DNA of 64,000 bases from contig SCHM01000001.1 in assembly GCA_004123355.1 (NCBI GenBank), positions 6,892,193 through 6,956,192 on the forward strand. The letters are read 5' to 3'. The position numbers were made by a program, and so were the translations under genes. The notes below the pieces were generated by a model. The model was not told where the DNA came from. It saw only the letters and a program-made list of their open reading frames with translations, and made no database searches. The DNA is from Amphirosellinia nigrospora. Its lineage: Eukaryota > Ascomycota > Sordariomycetes > Xylariales > Xylariaceae. Within the stretch, counting starts at the first letter, position 1. Every line of letters starts with the position of its first letter. This document shows positions 1-12,200 of this stretch, piece by piece.

Positions 1-1357
1 TGGCCGTCCCGATAGCTTTCGCTTGTGATGTGCTCTCGGTGCTTGGTGAGTCTGCCTTGGTTTTCCGAGCCCCAGTGCTTGATGGACCGACGGGCCGATA
101 TTTGCTTTGAGGTTGGATGGCAAGGTGTCCTCCTCTTTGGCAAGTGGCCTCTCTTCGGAGATAGCGTGCAGTACTCTCGTATACTCAGATGGAACTTCCT
201 CCCGTGATCTATATCAGCTGAGTTCTATGGAAACGCCTAGGGAGGGTGCGCTGTTGTTGGTGATCGGCTTGGAGACCCGGTTAGTTGACTTCAGCCTTGG
301 TAGCGGGATTGGTTGGCTTGGAGATTTACTCCCAAATTTTTTGTTCACCATTGGCCCAGCTCGCAGCCTTTGTCTCTGACATGAATGCTTGCTAGAATCT
401 TCGGATTCGTCCTTTTATTTTCTCGTGGCCGTCTTGCAGCCATTGTCTCTGACACAAATGCTTGACACCTTTTTTTCATTGCATACCCTGATTCTTTAGG
501 GTTGTGAAGAAGAAATCAATGTTCCCACAGTGTTTCTGCTCGTGTTTTTTGGTATGCTCTTTTGCAATCCTTTCACAAAACGGTTGCCTTAAACTGCGCC
601 GGGTCAAGCAAGCCTTGGATTTTCCTGTTTCTCTGGCACGATCAACAGCGGACGAAGTCTATAGCGGTTTGTACTAACCGGATCGCCTGAGTTACGCATC
701 TCGTTGAAACTAAGCAGAATTCAAGACGCATTTCCAAACACACTCTAGGGTAATGACGAATCTACTACGACGACAGACAGTGTATAACCTGTTTATTCTC
801 TATATGAGCGCTATATAGTTGGTTGTTACCGCCAGACGTATGGACCAGTTCAATACTGCCCCAGACATTAATTAAAGATTGGCCGAATGCTTTTGCAAAA
901 TACTCTGCACATTGCCTGGAAAGCATCCGAAAATTGCTTTCTTCGTTCCAAAGTCCTCTCGATCTAGCAAAGTGGACGCTCGATATAAGAGTCCCCGAGC
1001 TCCTGGAATTGTTGGTAGCGTTGAGGCTTGGGGAGGACACTGTTGGGAAGGTAGGAGGCACAGTATCTTGATGATCCACACCCCTCACGGAGACTGCCGT
1101 GTCGATTACCCCAACTTTTCTACAACCGCAATATCACCACACCTAAATGAGATCAATACTTGTGCTAATCTAGTACCATTAGCCCAATCAACTCATTACT
1201 TTGTTGGATGGTCGATCAACGCGCTTCTGTTTCACTCCCTTCCTCTTCCTCCGCCTTCATTCGATGGTGGTTTGCAATATTAACTAGAAACTACAATACG
1301 CGTCTCTGATTATTATATGCTCGGATCCAACAAGCCCTGCCTCTACTCTCTACGCCT

Positions 1358-1401
1358 TGTCAGCCTACTGTCCCGATCTAATCTGCCTAGGTAGGCTGAC
1401 A
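1358..1401. repeat. Inverted repeat, 11-bp perfect arms
   Basis: The arm TGTCAGCCTAC at 1358-1368 is the exact reverse complement of GTAGGCTGACA at 1391-1401, with a 22-base spacer. Similarity continues a few bases outward with one mismatch. It lies about 170 bp upstream of the next gene start. It could be a hairpin, a palindromic factor site or a small transposon remnant; nothing decides between these. Confidence 0.7.
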
Positions 1402-1415
1402 GGGACATGGCTTAC

Positions 1416-1438
1416 CATGCATGCATGCATGCATGCAT
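1416..1438. repeat. ATGC tetranucleotide microsatellite
   Basis: This is a run of just under six tandem copies of the self-complementary tetranucleotide CATG/ATGC. It is a simple repeat with no evident function, and its length is likely to vary between strains. Confidence 0.85.
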
Positions 1439-1571
1439 ACAGCATAGCACAGCCTTCGCCGCTTTGCTTGTGGTTGAGTGAGTTGGAAGAGGAGGAGAAA
1501 CACTGCGGTCTGGCTGCCTCTTTTTACTATCTTTCTCAAACTCGATATCACAAACGAAGGTATGACAAGAA

Positions 1572-4500
1572 ATGGACCCCCTCAGCGTCATAGCCTCGGT
1601 AGCGGGCCTCCTCACGGCTGCGCATGAGGTCGTGAAGTTGCTGGGACGGTACGTGTCGGCCTCTTGAGACACACCATTGATCGTCGCGCACGTACGCGAC
1701 GAAACTGAAAGCACGCGTACTCTACTACTCGGTTTGCAAACGCTCGTAAGAGAGCTTTCCGGCAGATTTTCTCTAGGGGGGGCCGCTTGTCGGCGTCGAC
1801 CAGGTCGTCACCATCCTCACCAGTGGGGTCCTGTTGTTTGCCGAGCTCGAGGGTGCTGCACAAGGCTTGGTTGCTGCGTCCCCCTCGCTGCTTTCGAGGG
1901 ACGGCTAACGCAAAAGATTTCTGGCGCTCGGGGGCTCTTCTCCACGCAGTACCGATTACCGTTGCGGGCGAGAATGCAATGGGCTCGTCGAGAAGACAGG
2001 TTGGCGCCCTTACTAACGCGGCTGCAGGGTTTTAAGGTGTCAGTAACAGTAGTTCTAACGCTATTACAATGGTGAGTCTCCTCCCCGCTATGAAAAGGCT
2101 CGGACTGATGGTATTCGGCCCCCAAGCGACTCAGACCGCCGCGCTCATCAGCTGCAGATGGAGTTAGCAGCTAATGTGAGCGCTCTTCTACAAAACAGTC
2201 ATGAACTATCACAGCGTATGATGCACTTAGAGGATACCTTCGACGTACGAACAATCAAGAGTAGGTGGAGCGTCGCGTCTTCTGTGATCAAGGCAAGGAG
2301 TGAGGCGCAACGCGGCTTTGCTACCACGGTATCTCCAACTGAGACGGAGGGGGGCTCCATATCGGCGGTCACAGAGCAAACGGCCCCAGCTGGTTCAGTC
2401 CACACTTCATCAGCACCTCCTCCCGGCGACAACACTCTTATGTCCCCTGGTTATAGTTTCCGGTCGGTGTACGAATTTGAGAGCGACCTCGAGACGTCGC
2501 GCGTGTACCGCCGAGCGCAGCGCGACACGATGGACTTTTCCTTCCGAAGCTCCCTTCCACACACAGTGCTTGTCTGTGTTGTCAAGTTACAGCTTAGCTG
2601 ATGTGTCCGTGCTCTCCGGTAAGTCATGCTCGGTACCATTTTTAGTACCTTTTGGAACAAGACACTATTTTGGGACTAGGAGAAGCCAGGGGCTTTTGAA
2701 GCCCCTATACTTCAAGATCTAAATGGGCACAACTAACAACAAGTGTTATAGTCATCGCCCTACCCCTCGGTCTCGAAGACATCGCAAACAGACATCATTA
2801 CATGAATACCGATGACCAGCAGCTAGCTCCTGTGGCCGAGGAAGAGCCATCTACCTCCAAATCCAAGCCTTCACTTACCGAAGAGGGGTCCATCTTTCAC
2901 GACTGCCTCAGGATGCACACCCAGCTTCTCCAGATCCCAGGGTTCCAAGAGCTGTTCAACACGCAATGGCGATCACAGTGGGGGGAGAAGGTGTGGATAT
3001 ATCCTTGATTGTACAATGGAAGACGATAAAAACGGGTTTGGCAGGAGCTTGATGTATTTCGAGCCCTTAAAAGCATATTCCAAGAAGATGTGGGCTACCG
3101 GTTGCTTACTGATGAGCTCGCTCGGGCTCCAACCGAAGAAGCCCGCCAGCGCTCCTGGTGCAAGCCACCGCAGCAGGTTACTTACCTATTACAACTGCTT
3201 TGCATAGAACTTGGTTTTGATCCTGACAAGATACCCTGGGTCAACAGTATTCTACCAGAGGATAACGTGTACTCCCTCAAGGTGAGTTCCCCTCTTCCCC
3301 CTAAAATGAGGCCGTCGCTCGAGAGCTGTCTTTTGTAGAATCTTATTTTCAGTCTCTTTTCTTTTCTCAGCACTTCCCGCTCACCACCATCCCATCTGGG
3401 AGTACAGATGCTAGCCTGCGTTAGCAAAGACCTCGAGTGTCTTGCCAGCGCCGGAACCATTAAACTCACGGAGATAGATGACCTTGACGACCTAGTCTCC
3501 GGCGTGGGGGAATTAAGCCTGCTCCCGAAGTCGGCCTACAAGCGGGCCCTCGAAAGATTCGTGGATTTTCAACGATCGTTTGTCCGAGATCTACTGTGTC
3601 TCATTAACACATCGGAGAAGGACTGGCCGCTACAGCCCGTCCCAAGTCAGCCTGATATTACGGCACTCTTATCTTCATCCTATGTTCATTCCGAAATTGA
3701 GCTTCTCCTTATGCTTGAGAGAATGCTGCTGCCCCGTTTCACTTACACCTCTGGGCCAGTACTGTTCGCAGTGGTCCAACGCAGCGGTACCGCATTACGC
3801 ATCGATGATCATACAAGGGACAATGCCCAAGCAGGCTCTTCAGAAACCTCTTACTACTAGGTGGTACGATATTAGAACCGTAGACGAGTACCTGACATTA
3901 GTCACGAGGTTAAAGCCATCTACAATAATTGCTCCAGCAGCGCAGTTCTTCCAAGAAATATTTGGCATACTGCTAGGAGATTCCGCAGGAATCGAGACGA
4001 TCTCCCCGACCCAGAAAGACGACCTTGCAAAGTGCCAACGGCTTGTGATACGAATGCTTACAAACGTTGAGCAAAAGGTCAAACGGAGCGAGGTTGACAG
4101 ACAAACAGAGTTCGCTCGGCAGAAGGTTGGGCAAACAGAGCTCGATAAACAAGGACTTAGGCAAGTAGAGCTCTATAAGGAGGTTAAGCAAATAGAGCTC
4201 GATAAAGAAGAGGTTAAGCAAAAGAAGCTCAGTCAGAAAATGCAGAGCCTCCTTGTAGGCCTCGAAGACCGGATAGACTATATGGTCAAACACGCCGCCA
4301 TACCTATCCAGGCCGATAAATTAAAAGTCACAACGGCTACAGGGGTCACGGGAGACACAGCGATCACAATGGCCCAGGATGTTGTAGCTGGAGAAGTAAG
4401 TCTCTACCTTAAGCTGCCCCCGAAACAATTTGCCTTTTGATGAAATACCAATCGCCTTATCTTGGTTCGTCTCTAGTACCACGTCTACTTGTTCGAGGTA

Positions 4501-4845
4501 TCCTGCTTTACCTAGAAGAATACCAGCCTGCTACCGAAATAGGGCTGGAGTCTTTGAAGCTACCTCAAGCTGAAGAAGTGGTTGATGTGCTCGATGAGCG
4601 TCTTAGATTTCTGCCGAGGGACCAAATTTTCCTCAGGGACGTCAGAGGCGTTAGATTACACAGCCGACCAGGTTGTAGGTGTGCTCTATTTTACCCTGTC
4701 GGATTGTCTACTAACTATATAAGACCCGGGGTTTCAGCTAGGATCCTATGAAATCCACATTCGGTCACAGTCAGACAGTGGCGTCAAAAGCTCTTTCATC
4801 AGCTTTACAAGCGAGGAACAGTTAATGGAGTGGTACGAGTCTTAG
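1572..4845 (+). CDS. STAND-type N-domain fused to Cdc24-like RhoGEF (broken frame)
   Basis: The start at 1572 reads MDPLSVIASVAGLLTAAHEV, the hallmark of the fungal N-terminal domain of NACHT/STAND and related proteins. Further parts of that domain follow: HVRDETESTRTLL near 1690, LLFAELE near 1840, LEDTFDVRTIKSR near 2240, and VIALPLGLEDIANRHHY near 2750 after an intron at about 2620-2751. A Cdc24-like part follows: a CH-domain opening (CLRMHTQLLQIPGFQ, near 2910), a DH opening (ALERFVDFQRSFVRDL, near 3550), a repeat-rich coiled coil (about 4090-4236), and PH pieces (EYHVYLFE near 4480; SFISFTSEEQLMEWYE at the end). Cdc24 proteins are GEFs for Cdc42. No PB1 domain follows before the stop at 4843. 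The DH core is weakly conserved, and in-frame stops plus frame changes interrupt the reading, so it may be decayed or error-laden. Two adjacent genes instead of one fusion remain possible. Confidence 0.6.
4090..4236 (+). repeat. In-gene tandem repeat of about 30 bp encoding a coiled coil
   Basis: Five imperfect units of about 27-30 bp each encode a roughly ten-residue motif such as VGQTELDKQGL, VKQIELDKEE and VKQKKLSQK. The DNA cores resemble GCAAACAGAGCTCGATAA. Charge and spacing predict a helical coiled coil between the DH-like and PH-like parts of the RhoGEF-like gene. Such repeats readily change copy number. Confidence 0.8.
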
Positions 4846-6367
4846 TACAGCTAATAGAGACTGATCACGTGCTAGTCCACGCATTGTGATGAGCCTATCC
4901 TCGAAAGCCTTTATTCGCGTAGGCGCAAAGAAAGAACGAGAGCCGGAAACTGTACACCCACGGAGGCGATAACCACGACCAAGGTTATTAATACTTAGGC
5001 CAATGGCAACGGCGTCAGCGGCACGTCTGATGTAGGGATAACCCAACCCACTATATTCGGCCGCCATTGCTCCCGCCCTCGACCTATAAAATGGTCTATT
5101 TCTACTATAGCTGTGATATGAAATGGTATGTAGGGAGGAAAGTATACGAGGCGAAGGAATAGCGTGTCCGACGACCACAGAAGTCAGGGATATCCGGATA
5201 AACGCACGTCGTCGGCCAAGAATTATCTTTTTCAGGAAGTTACTGGGAACGGGTTAACTAGGTCAGACTGAATGAAACAAGAATTACACGTAGATGAACG
5301 ATTTTTGTTCACTAATTTTCATGTTTCGATTGTCTTGACATAAAAAAATAAAGATTTGTAGTGGTACTCCTATAATAGCGATAGTGTCACTTTACATAAT
5401 AGGGGTATCCAATATACCCCTGCGCGTCTACAAGATCTAGGTAGCTAACACGGTGCGGGAAGATTTCGAGTATCGTAATAATAGACGAGATCAATCCAAC
5501 TGACTGGAACGTGGTGCTAGTCATGATCGGAACCTATGCCCACATCCCTTTAGCTTCAAGTCAGTTACACCTAGCCGAAATACAATTCGAGGGGGATAAA
5601 ATCTTCCAGATAAAGCGGTTGCGCGGATAGCCCCGCCTCCGCGCGCCAATCGCGTGAAGCGACTACGGAGAAGGTCCCCGGATCCCGCCGAGCGCCAGCG
5701 AGAGCTGCCAAGGTACCTACCTATTCGGCTTCAATTCGCCCATCGGCATCCGACCCGGGAGGTACCTAGCAAAGCAATTTGCTCGTAGTCAAGGAAGCCT
5801 TGGGGCGTTAATCGCTGCCATTTTTTCATGTACTCGTATACCAAAAATCTAATTGATATATTTAGATCTGACAGGGACCGAATTATAGGACAAATGAGAG
5901 AGCAGTCGACGAGTAGTTCTCGCACATTTTGGTTAGGATGTATCCTTACCTATCTTGACAGTAGCCCGCCGACAAATATCTGATGTTGTCTCCTCTGTAT
6001 GGCATGGACGAGAAGGTTAGGGCGCTAGGTCGGGAATAGGGCGGGAGTGCAGGGTAGATGCCAGTTTAGGAACATCCTTGCGGTTCACGTTTCGCGGGGC
6101 GTTGGTAGCTAGCTACTCGAGTCAGCGTTAATATCGAGAGACTTGTTAGGATCAAATATTACTGAAAAATTCATTTGCAATTATTCGGTTGAGAAGAAAT
6201 TTCGCCTCAATAATCGTATCACTACTTCCTTAGAAGAAAGACAAACGCGTAGTGTACACCAGCAAACACTCGAGGGGTATGAATTGTTTTAACTTTTCTT
6301 CATTCGCTATTTTCTCTTACATTTATATGATATCGTAACCCGTGAAATAAATATTAAAAAAATACAC
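4846..6367. other. Intergenic, no gene seen
   Basis: This is about 1.5 kb, AT-rich in parts, with a GC-rich patch near 5620-5700. One minus-strand open frame (about 4822-5178) overlaps the end of the RhoGEF-like gene, but I recognise no protein family in it. No RNA gene was found by eye. Confidence 0.4.
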
Positions 6368-7549
6368 TTATTTGCTAGTATCGACAACGTATCTGCCGGC
6401 AATCTTGTTCTGCTCCATCAAATCAAACACTTCTTGTAGTTGACTCAGGCCAACAACCTTGTAAGGGGCCTTGATGAGTCCCTGGCGGAAGAACTCGATC
6501 GCCTCGGCTGTGTCTTGACGGTTACCGACATAGCTTCCCTTAATGTTGATCATGCTGTTTCTTTTGTTAGCAATCCGTGTCTGTTGAGTTCCCATGAATC
6601 ATGGGGTAGGGGGTGGAACATACCGAGTAACAGTGTCAAAGACGGGGGCTTTCAAGAAAGCATTGGCGGGCAGACCAACGCAGACAATAGTACCACGCGG
6701 GCGGACATACTCGCTAGCCTGCTGGAAAGGCTTCTCGCTGACGGCAAGTAGTAGCACAGCGTGGGGGCCGTAGCCTTCAGGGGTAGCCTTCTTCACATCC
6801 TCGACGAGGTTCTTGGTAGTCATGAAGTCGACGTAGGTGGTGGCGCCGAGCTCCTTGCATACCTTCTCCTTCTCGGCGCCGCCGTCAATGGCGATTGGGT
6901 GGAGACCCATGGCGCGAGCGTACTGGACAGCCATGCTGCCGAGACCACCGCCGGCGCCGACGATGGCGACGTACTCGCCGGGCCGCGCCCCTGACTCCTT
7001 AAGTCCCTTGTATACGGTCAGACCGGCGCAGAGGACTGGCGCGATGGCTTCTAGGTTGCAGTCTTTCGGTATCCGCGCTACGTGCTGGGCCTTGCCGATG
7101 GCGTATTGTTGGAAACTGCCGTCTACTGTATAACCTGAGAGGCTGGGCTCGGGGCAAAGAGGCTCGTCAGACGTCCGGCAGAAAGCGCAGCTCATGCATG
7201 ATCCGTTCAGCCACTTGATACCGGCGTAATCGCCAATCTCGACGTCCTTGACGAATCGCCACGTGCCACGACAACGCCGGCACCCTCGTGGCCGCCGACG
7301 AGCGGGATCTTGGTGGCCAGGGGCCAGTCACCCTTGATGGCGTGCAAATCGGTGTGGCAGACACCCGAGTACTTGATGTTGACCAGGACCTCATCGGGAC
7401 CGGGCTTGGGCACGGGAATCTTCTTGTACACAATGCCTATGTGAACTATTAGTATATACCGCCCAGGAACGTATACGATAGCAATACATACTTCCACCTC
7501 TCTGTTCTAAGACCTGGGCCCATTGCTCAGTTGGGATTTGTGCAGACAT
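6368..7549 (-). CDS. Zinc-containing alcohol dehydrogenase (yeast ADH type)
   Basis: This is a cytosolic-type medium-chain dehydrogenase that interconverts acetaldehyde and ethanol with NAD. Three exons are inferred: 7549-7492 ([19 protein letters not shown]), 7436-6624 and 6560-6368. The introns are 7437-7491 and 6561-6623, the second with a clear GCTAAC branch point. Visible landmarks are [15 protein letters not shown] with catalytic Cys and His, GGHEGAG, the structural-zinc cysteines in [15 protein letters not shown], and a Rossmann motif [16 protein letters not shown]. The end is the typical [17 protein letters not shown] region. One base appears missing near 7257 (after the [11 protein letters not shown] segment), shifting the frame before [17 protein letters not shown]. 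Length and all catalytic residues are otherwise normal, so an assembly error is likely. No iron-type GATA site lies near it, so it is probably not part of the siderophore region. Confidence 0.93.
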
Positions 7550-9253
7550 GGTGTTTGTTGGGAGGTTTGAAGGTATAAGGTTGTTGTAATTATAATTCAA
7601 CGGTTGTTCAAAGAACGGGTATCTTGCTGTTGTATAGATGCTCTGTGATGAGGGATGAGAAGAGAATTGTTCCATATTGATCGTGAACATGAGCCCCTAT
7701 ATATATCCATGAGAGGCATCACACAAGCATGGAGTTCGTCGTCTAAATGATAGGGCTTCGCTACCGAATCTAGATCGACGGTAGCTACACAGCGAGCTAC
7801 CCCTACCCCTACCCCTACCCCACGTTGTCGAAACCCGGACCCGTTCAAATGTCGATACCGTACTGACTATGTGGGATGTTGGAGTCAGCTAACTAGGGTG
7901 ACGATGACTATGGGGTGGTTTTGGGGCTCCCACATCGCGTGTTAGCCCCACTACCGCGTATATGGAAACGCTGCACCACTGTACATGATACCTATTGTAA
8001 CACTGATTCGGCTAACCCGCATCATGTCTCTTGAGTGCTGTTATACTTACAGCAGTCCGGATGGCGGATGCCATCGCGGGGTTGGGTTGTATCGGCCAAT
8101 ATGGGGATTCTGGGGCAGCATGGATGATGGGTTGATAAAATTGTGTCGGGTCGGGATACACGCTGTAGCCAGTGCCGCATGCATATTGTCAAAACGATGC
8201 GGATGCGAGGCGAGGCAAGGCAATGCGATGTCCTGAGTCGAACACTGAGAGACCATGCACGACAGTGCTCGTGACGTAAAGTCGGCTGTTTGGGGCAAGC
8301 CGTGAGCGCGTGTACCCGGCTACAGCGTAGATAGTGACTCGCCGGGCTCCATCCGGCCCACTCCGATACTGACTTGGCTCGCTATATTCTCTGTGCCCCG
8401 ACTGGGATAGTGGGCATAGTGGGCGTACTCCCTACCTGATAATCCGGTACACTACGTACACTACGTACACTACACCCTGCAAGCCACACGCATTGGTCGT
8501 ATCGCCGGGCTCGGTAGAACGGAAGCCAGAGACAATCTCGAGATCTAGAACAAAAACAGCTGAATCCTCTGATAGCCCCAGGCACCTGTTTGTTGTTCGC
8601 ACAAGTAGACGGACTGTTGTAGTACACAGCGCTACAGCCCACTACGGTAAGTCTAGGCGCAGCCGCGGCTCGGCAAGAGAGGGAACAACCAATTGACTGA
8701 CCCCCTAGCCAGACCCTAGGTAAGCGGTAATCCTCTAAGGTTTAGGTAGTGCATCGTCTGTCCAACTCGATAACCTCCACATCTAAATCCCCAAGGCAGG
8801 AGCGTCAAATGCGGTCTCCCCCTTTCAACAACCAGACCCTGAACGTTCGATCGTCTCAATGACGCTAACCTAGAACAAACCCCGGGTTATATTGAGCTTA
8901 CTCGATCTCGTGCAAGGGATTGTCCTGTTGTCGTGATTGGCCAGCGAGCCTGGTCTGGAGTCGCGTTTGACTAGGCACGGAAGGAATCTCTTTCCCCAAA
9001 CTTCTCCAACATTCCCCGCAATGTGACGATAGCCTCATCGCAAATTCCGGGGAACGAACGCTGTCAAATGTGATTGATTATGTTATTAGTTGCTTTGTCT
9101 AATCCATCTGGAGGCTGTTCCCCTAGTCCTTCTCCAGCCCTTGGAACGCCGGCACGTGGTTCTCACTCCGCTTATCCGTAGTTCTCCCCCCAGGATGTTG
9201 ATTCCAAAAATTTACTACCTAACTATCCAGGGTTTGGTGTAGGACATTCACCC
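7550..9253. other. Intergenic, no gene seen
   Basis: This is the upstream region of the alcohol dehydrogenase and the downstream side of the ABC transporter. It holds a TACCCC hexamer repeat near 7800 and a triple copy of ACACTACGT near 8450-8475. I recognise no protein in the short open frames. Confidence 0.4.
7798..7821. repeat. TACCCC hexanucleotide repeat, four copies
   Basis: Four perfect tandem TACCCC units (GGGGTA on the other strand) lie about 250 bp upstream of the alcohol dehydrogenase start. It resembles a telomere-like G-rich repeat but differs from the TTAGGG of filamentous fungi. It could form a G-quadruplex on the minus strand. Confidence 0.85.
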
Positions 9254-12200
9254 TTAATTTTCGCTGCGCACCATAAGCTCTTTCATGTGAGCCCTTCTCC
9301 ACACACCGGCCGTCTCGATCATGAAGATCATGTCAGCGCGTCGATAGTGAAGGCGATGCGCAATCGCCACGACGTTGATACCCCGCGTCGCCTCTCTAGC
9401 CCGTCTTGTAGCAGTCGTTCGGACTCTGCATCTAGGGCGCTCGTCGACTCGTCAAGGAGCAGCAGTCGTGGTTTCCGCCGAGTGTCGAGCGATCGAGAGG
9501 CGCTGTCTTTGACCGCCCGAAAGCTGGCCGCCATTATTCCACATTGTGTATATACCCGTCAGGTAGTGCCATGATTGTGTCGTGTATGTTCGCCAACTTG
9601 CAGGCCTCTTCGATCTCAGCGTCCGATGGTTCAATTCCCGGCTGGCCCCCGAGGGCCACGTTGAAGCGAATGCTTCCGTCAAAGAGCACACTGTCCTGCG
9701 GTACGAGCCCGATATCATCTCGGAACACGGGCTCTTTCCTGGAGCTGATGTCAAATCTTCCAACCTCAATGGAACCGGACTCCAAGCTGTACATGCGCTC
9801 TAATAACGATATGATGGTTGACTTGCCAGCACCACTGGTCCAACAAGGGCGCAGAACTGGCCTGGCGGGATATCGATATTGAGCCCTTTAGAACTTGGCG
9901 ATTAGGCCGAGCTGGGTAAGAGAATTTGACTTCATTGAATTTGACAGCAAGGCCCTGTCCAGGTGCCGATGTTAATGTCCTCGACTCGACCATGGCTTCC
10001 ATGTCATTCGCTTTGCCTGTTGTGTTTGATGATCCAGGTCGATAAGATCGCAGATACGGCCTACAGCTCGGCCTGCCCGGGTGATTTCTGGCGCGAGAGT
10101 AAAGAGTTGTCCCCAAAGCTGAGCGCTCACAAGAAGTGAGATTAGAACGATGAAGAACTGTGCCTGAGTGTACAATCCGAGACGATTTGCTTCGACCCCA
10201 CCAATAAAAAGTGCATAAAGGAGGTTAGAGATGCTCATGGACAATGCTAGGAAGCAGTTAGACCAGATAATAGAGCGCGTCACTTCCCGGCGAGGGGCTT
10301 CAAGGGAACGCTGGTACGTCCCAAGAATTTCCTGCTCCAAGGAAAGCGCTGCGACGGTCTTGATAGAGTTGACAGCTTCGACAGATATTCCGACCGATTT
10401 CTCAAAAGCTTTCCCATGCTTCTCGTCAAATCGGGCGACAATCCATAATTTCATAAACCCTGCGCCAAGCATCAAAGGCACAATGGCAAGCCCAACGATT
10501 GCAATCTTCCATGCGATAATGTGAGAGAGAATGATTGCACCGATGAAGTTGACAAAAATTGAAAACATGGTCCCCGATGATTGACCCCGTCAAACTCCCA
10601 ATGGCAGCTGTGTCGCTTGTATAAATGAGAGTAGTGACGACGGTGTTCGACTTTCCGATTGATGCCATTGAAGATCTTGATCGAATAGTGAACGGAAAGA
10701 CAACACTCTGATGACATATAAGATCTTTTCGGCCACCAGACCGAACACGGACCAGCTAGTTCCATTAGCGAGGAACTCGGCGATAGCGAGAACGAAATAT
10801 AGCAAACCAAAAAAGCTGCCTGCGGCTCTAATTGCTTGTTCCGTATTGCAAGGACTTAGGGCGTTAATTGTGTTGCCGAAGATTAATGCCGAGCCAAGAT
10901 ATGTACCACCGACAATGAGGGATCCAAAAAAGGCAATGAATAGCCACAATAGATGAGGCCGTGTAAATGACCCCAACCTTTTCATGGTCGACCAGGCTGG
11001 TTGGTTAGATTCCCTTTCCTTTAAATCCTTAATCTGCTTGCCCGATTCGGCTTTCTCGGCTGTCCCTCTCACATCGTCATCAACAAAGGAACTTGGCTTT
11101 GTCTTCATGTCGTCTGATGATTTAATTTCCTGTGTAGTGCTGATACTGGAGGTTTCGGATCCCATATTCTGCAACCTGACTAACGCAGCGTAGTCGGCGT
11201 TCTTCGTCATCAGATCGCTATGATTGCCTTCCTCGATGACCCTACCATTACGCATAACCACGATTTTATCCGCATTCTTGACAGTGGCAAGCCGATGTGC
11301 AATTGATATTACCGTCCTTCCTACTGACGCCTTCTCAATTCCGGCTTGAATGCGCTGCTCACTAGCTGAGTCGAGGGAGGAGGTCGCCTCATCAAGTACC
11401 AAAATCCTCGGATCCTTCACTAGTGCCCTAGCGAGAGCCACCCTCTGTTTTTGGCCACCACTGAGGAGATCGCCATTGGGCCCGACGACGGTGCCAAGTC
11501 CGAATTCAAGATTGCCCACGAAAGCGCCAGCATCAGCCAGGTCAACAGCATGCAAAATCATCCGAGCGACCTTGACAGCCTCATCTCCGTGCGGTTCTGC
11601 CGCCTTAAGAATATCTTCGCCACTGCAGATAGCTTCTGCAATTTGCGACAATTGGTTTCCAAGCACCGTGGGTTGAATAGCTCTGTGTTCTGGGCGAGAG
11701 GAGTTCACTAAGCCGAGAGCGATGTTCTCAAGGACCGATCGATTCAGCAACATAGGATCTTGTTGAACAAGGCCAATATAACTTCTCAATTGACGCACGT
11801 TGATGTCTCTTAATTTTCGTCCATCTAAGAACAAATTACCTTGATCGGCATCGTATAATCGAGTGACCAGGCCAGCAATTGTAGACTTCCCACTACCAGA
11901 TAAGCCCACGATTGCTGTGGTTTTTCCGGCTGGAAACTGCAGAGACACGTCTTGGATGACGGGGACATCAGGCCTAGAAGGATATGTGAATGCCACATTC
12001 TCTAGACGTACATCGCCTTCGAATACTTCAGGCGAATATGCCGACGCTTCGTTTGAGTCCTCGATTGTGCCATCAATCTTCGACCGGCGGTCTATATCTG
12101 TTCTAAGTTTATCTAGAGTTGCCGCGCAGAACTGAATATCTGCAGGTAAGGCGAAACTTGACTGATAACAATAGAAGCTACACGCCAATTAGCACGAGTC

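Larger units (their letters stand above)
1..1571. other. Left-edge region, no supported gene
   Basis: I see no recognisable protein family here. Short open frames exist on both strands. One on the minus strand at about 765-1088 has protein-like composition, but I recognise no family and it has no clear exon partners. A short inverted repeat and an ATGC microsatellite lie near the right end, just upstream of the STAND/RhoGEF gene, and are listed separately. Confidence 0.4.

Noticed and set aside
4822-5178. Minus-strand 118-residue open frame
   Set aside because: It overlaps the 3' end of the RhoGEF-like gene, whose PH-domain sequence is recognisable on the opposite strand; I found no family support.
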